DNA of 8,398 nucleotides from positions 428 to 8,825 of the forward strand of contig DOCI01000292.1 of NCBI GenBank assembly GCA_003503535.1. The letters run 5' to 3'. This DNA comes from Planctomycetaceae bacterium. Its GTDB lineage: Bacteria; Planctomycetota; Planctomycetia; Planctomycetales; Planctomycetaceae. Shown here piece after piece: positions 7,931 through 8,398 of this stretch (within the stretch, counting starts at the first letter, position 1; each line of letters begins with the position of its first letter). The notes under the pieces were generated by a model that worked only from the letters and a program-made list of their open reading frames with translations, ran no database searches and was not told the origin of the DNA. Both the position numbers and the translations under genes were made by a program.

Positions 7931-8398
7931 TCATCTGAGGCGTCGAGGTTTCGGTGACATTTCACGCGGATCTCGTCCCAGTATTGCTCCTAATGCACCA
8001 CCGAGTGTTAAGCCAAGACCTGCTAACAAGGGAAGCATTAGAATTTTCAGAAATGGAACTGTCGACTTTCCTGGCTCAATACCGGATTTCACCACACCAT
8101 ACATAACTCCGACCGATAACAGAGTCGTACTAACGCCTGCTATAATATATTTGACTCCACGAATTCGGTTTCTTTTTCTTTCGAGTCGATTGGGATGTTC
8201 GCCATAAGCGATCATGACGATCCCGAACAGTGCGGCGATAATCATTGGGAAACCCGCATAGTACGACATTGCCGTAAATCTCTCTGACTCATGAGCATTT
8301 CTGGTACTCTGATTAACGATCATCACATTAATGATGCCTGCCAGAATTACGAAAACTCCTAACACTCGCACAATCAGGTCACTCTTAGACCAGGAAGT
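7931..8398 (-). CDS. Small multi-pass membrane protein, 5' end beyond the window
   Basis: The frame ends at TGA (7933-7931) and is open through the right edge, giving at least 155 residues. GTG codons at 8371 and 8365 are possible starts, but no ribosome site precedes them. The upstream in-frame residues TSWSKSDLIVRVLG read naturally into the first helix, so the true start is probably outside the window. Four hydrophobic segments are visible: LIVRVLGVFVILAGIINVMI, then one around YYAGFPMIIAALFGIVMIAY, one around YIIAGVSTTLLSVGVMYGVV, and one around LPLLAGLGLTLGGALGAIL. The loop RLERKRNRIRG between segments 2 and 3 and the tail PREMSPKPRRLR are strongly basic, suggesting both are cytoplasmic. 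No family is recognised. It is convergent with the zinc-ribbon gene. Confidence 0.8.
   Translation of the reverse strand, partial: TSWSKSDLIVRVLGVFVILAGIINVMIVNQSTRNAHESERFTAMSYYAGFPMIIAALFGIVMIAYGEHPNRLERKRNRIRGVKYIIAGVSTTLLSVGVMYGVVKSGIEPGKSTVPFLKILMLPLLAGLGLTLGGALGAILGRDPREMSPKPRRLR

Overview
The window looks like chromosomal DNA from a planctomycete, probably order Planctomycetales; I cannot name the genus. The evidence is the combination of a DUF1549/DUF1553 protein paired with a Tat-exported DUF1501 protein, an ECF sigma factor of the Rhodopirellula/Verrucomicrobium type abutting a FecR-like gene, and an MJ0042-type zinc-ribbon membrane protein. No phage, plasmid, transposase, CRISPR, tRNA or rRNA gene is visible.

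Layout. On the minus strand, read from right to left, come the DUF1549/DUF1553 lipoprotein-like or secreted protein (3988-2369), the DUF1501 protein (2295-1024), a strong intrinsic terminator (986-958), an ECF sigma factor (912-331, GTG start) and the first 110 codons of a FecR/anti-sigma-like protein (330-1, running off the window). A gene-free stretch of about 950 bp (3989-4945) separates this block from plus-strand genes. These are a DUF309 protein (4946-5506, GTG start) with its own terminator, a 580-bp intergenic stretch carrying a GC-rich pair of inverted REP-like hairpins, a second ECF sigma factor (6151-6753), and a zinc-ribbon/one-transmembrane-helix protein (7019-7915). The last gene is a small multi-pass membrane protein on the minus strand (7931 to the window edge), convergent with the zinc-ribbon gene and still open at its 5' end.

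How the genes may work together. The DUF1549/DUF1501 pair is a very common planctomycete two-gene unit of unknown biochemical role, predicted to act outside the cytoplasm. The sigma-FecR pair is a cell-surface signalling unit: the sigma factor redirects RNA polymerase and the FecR-like protein probably controls it. The second sigma factor has no recognisable anti-sigma gene next to it. The DUF309, zinc-ribbon and 4-helix membrane proteins are uncharacterised.

The window is mostly ordinary planctomycete housekeeping and accessory sequence. I found no convincing new multi-gene system. The points most worth a second look are non-coding: the twin REP-like hairpins whose stem tips differ by compensatory changes (5820-5904), and two perfect 9-bp inverted repeats in the leaders of the DUF309 and zinc-ribbon genes.
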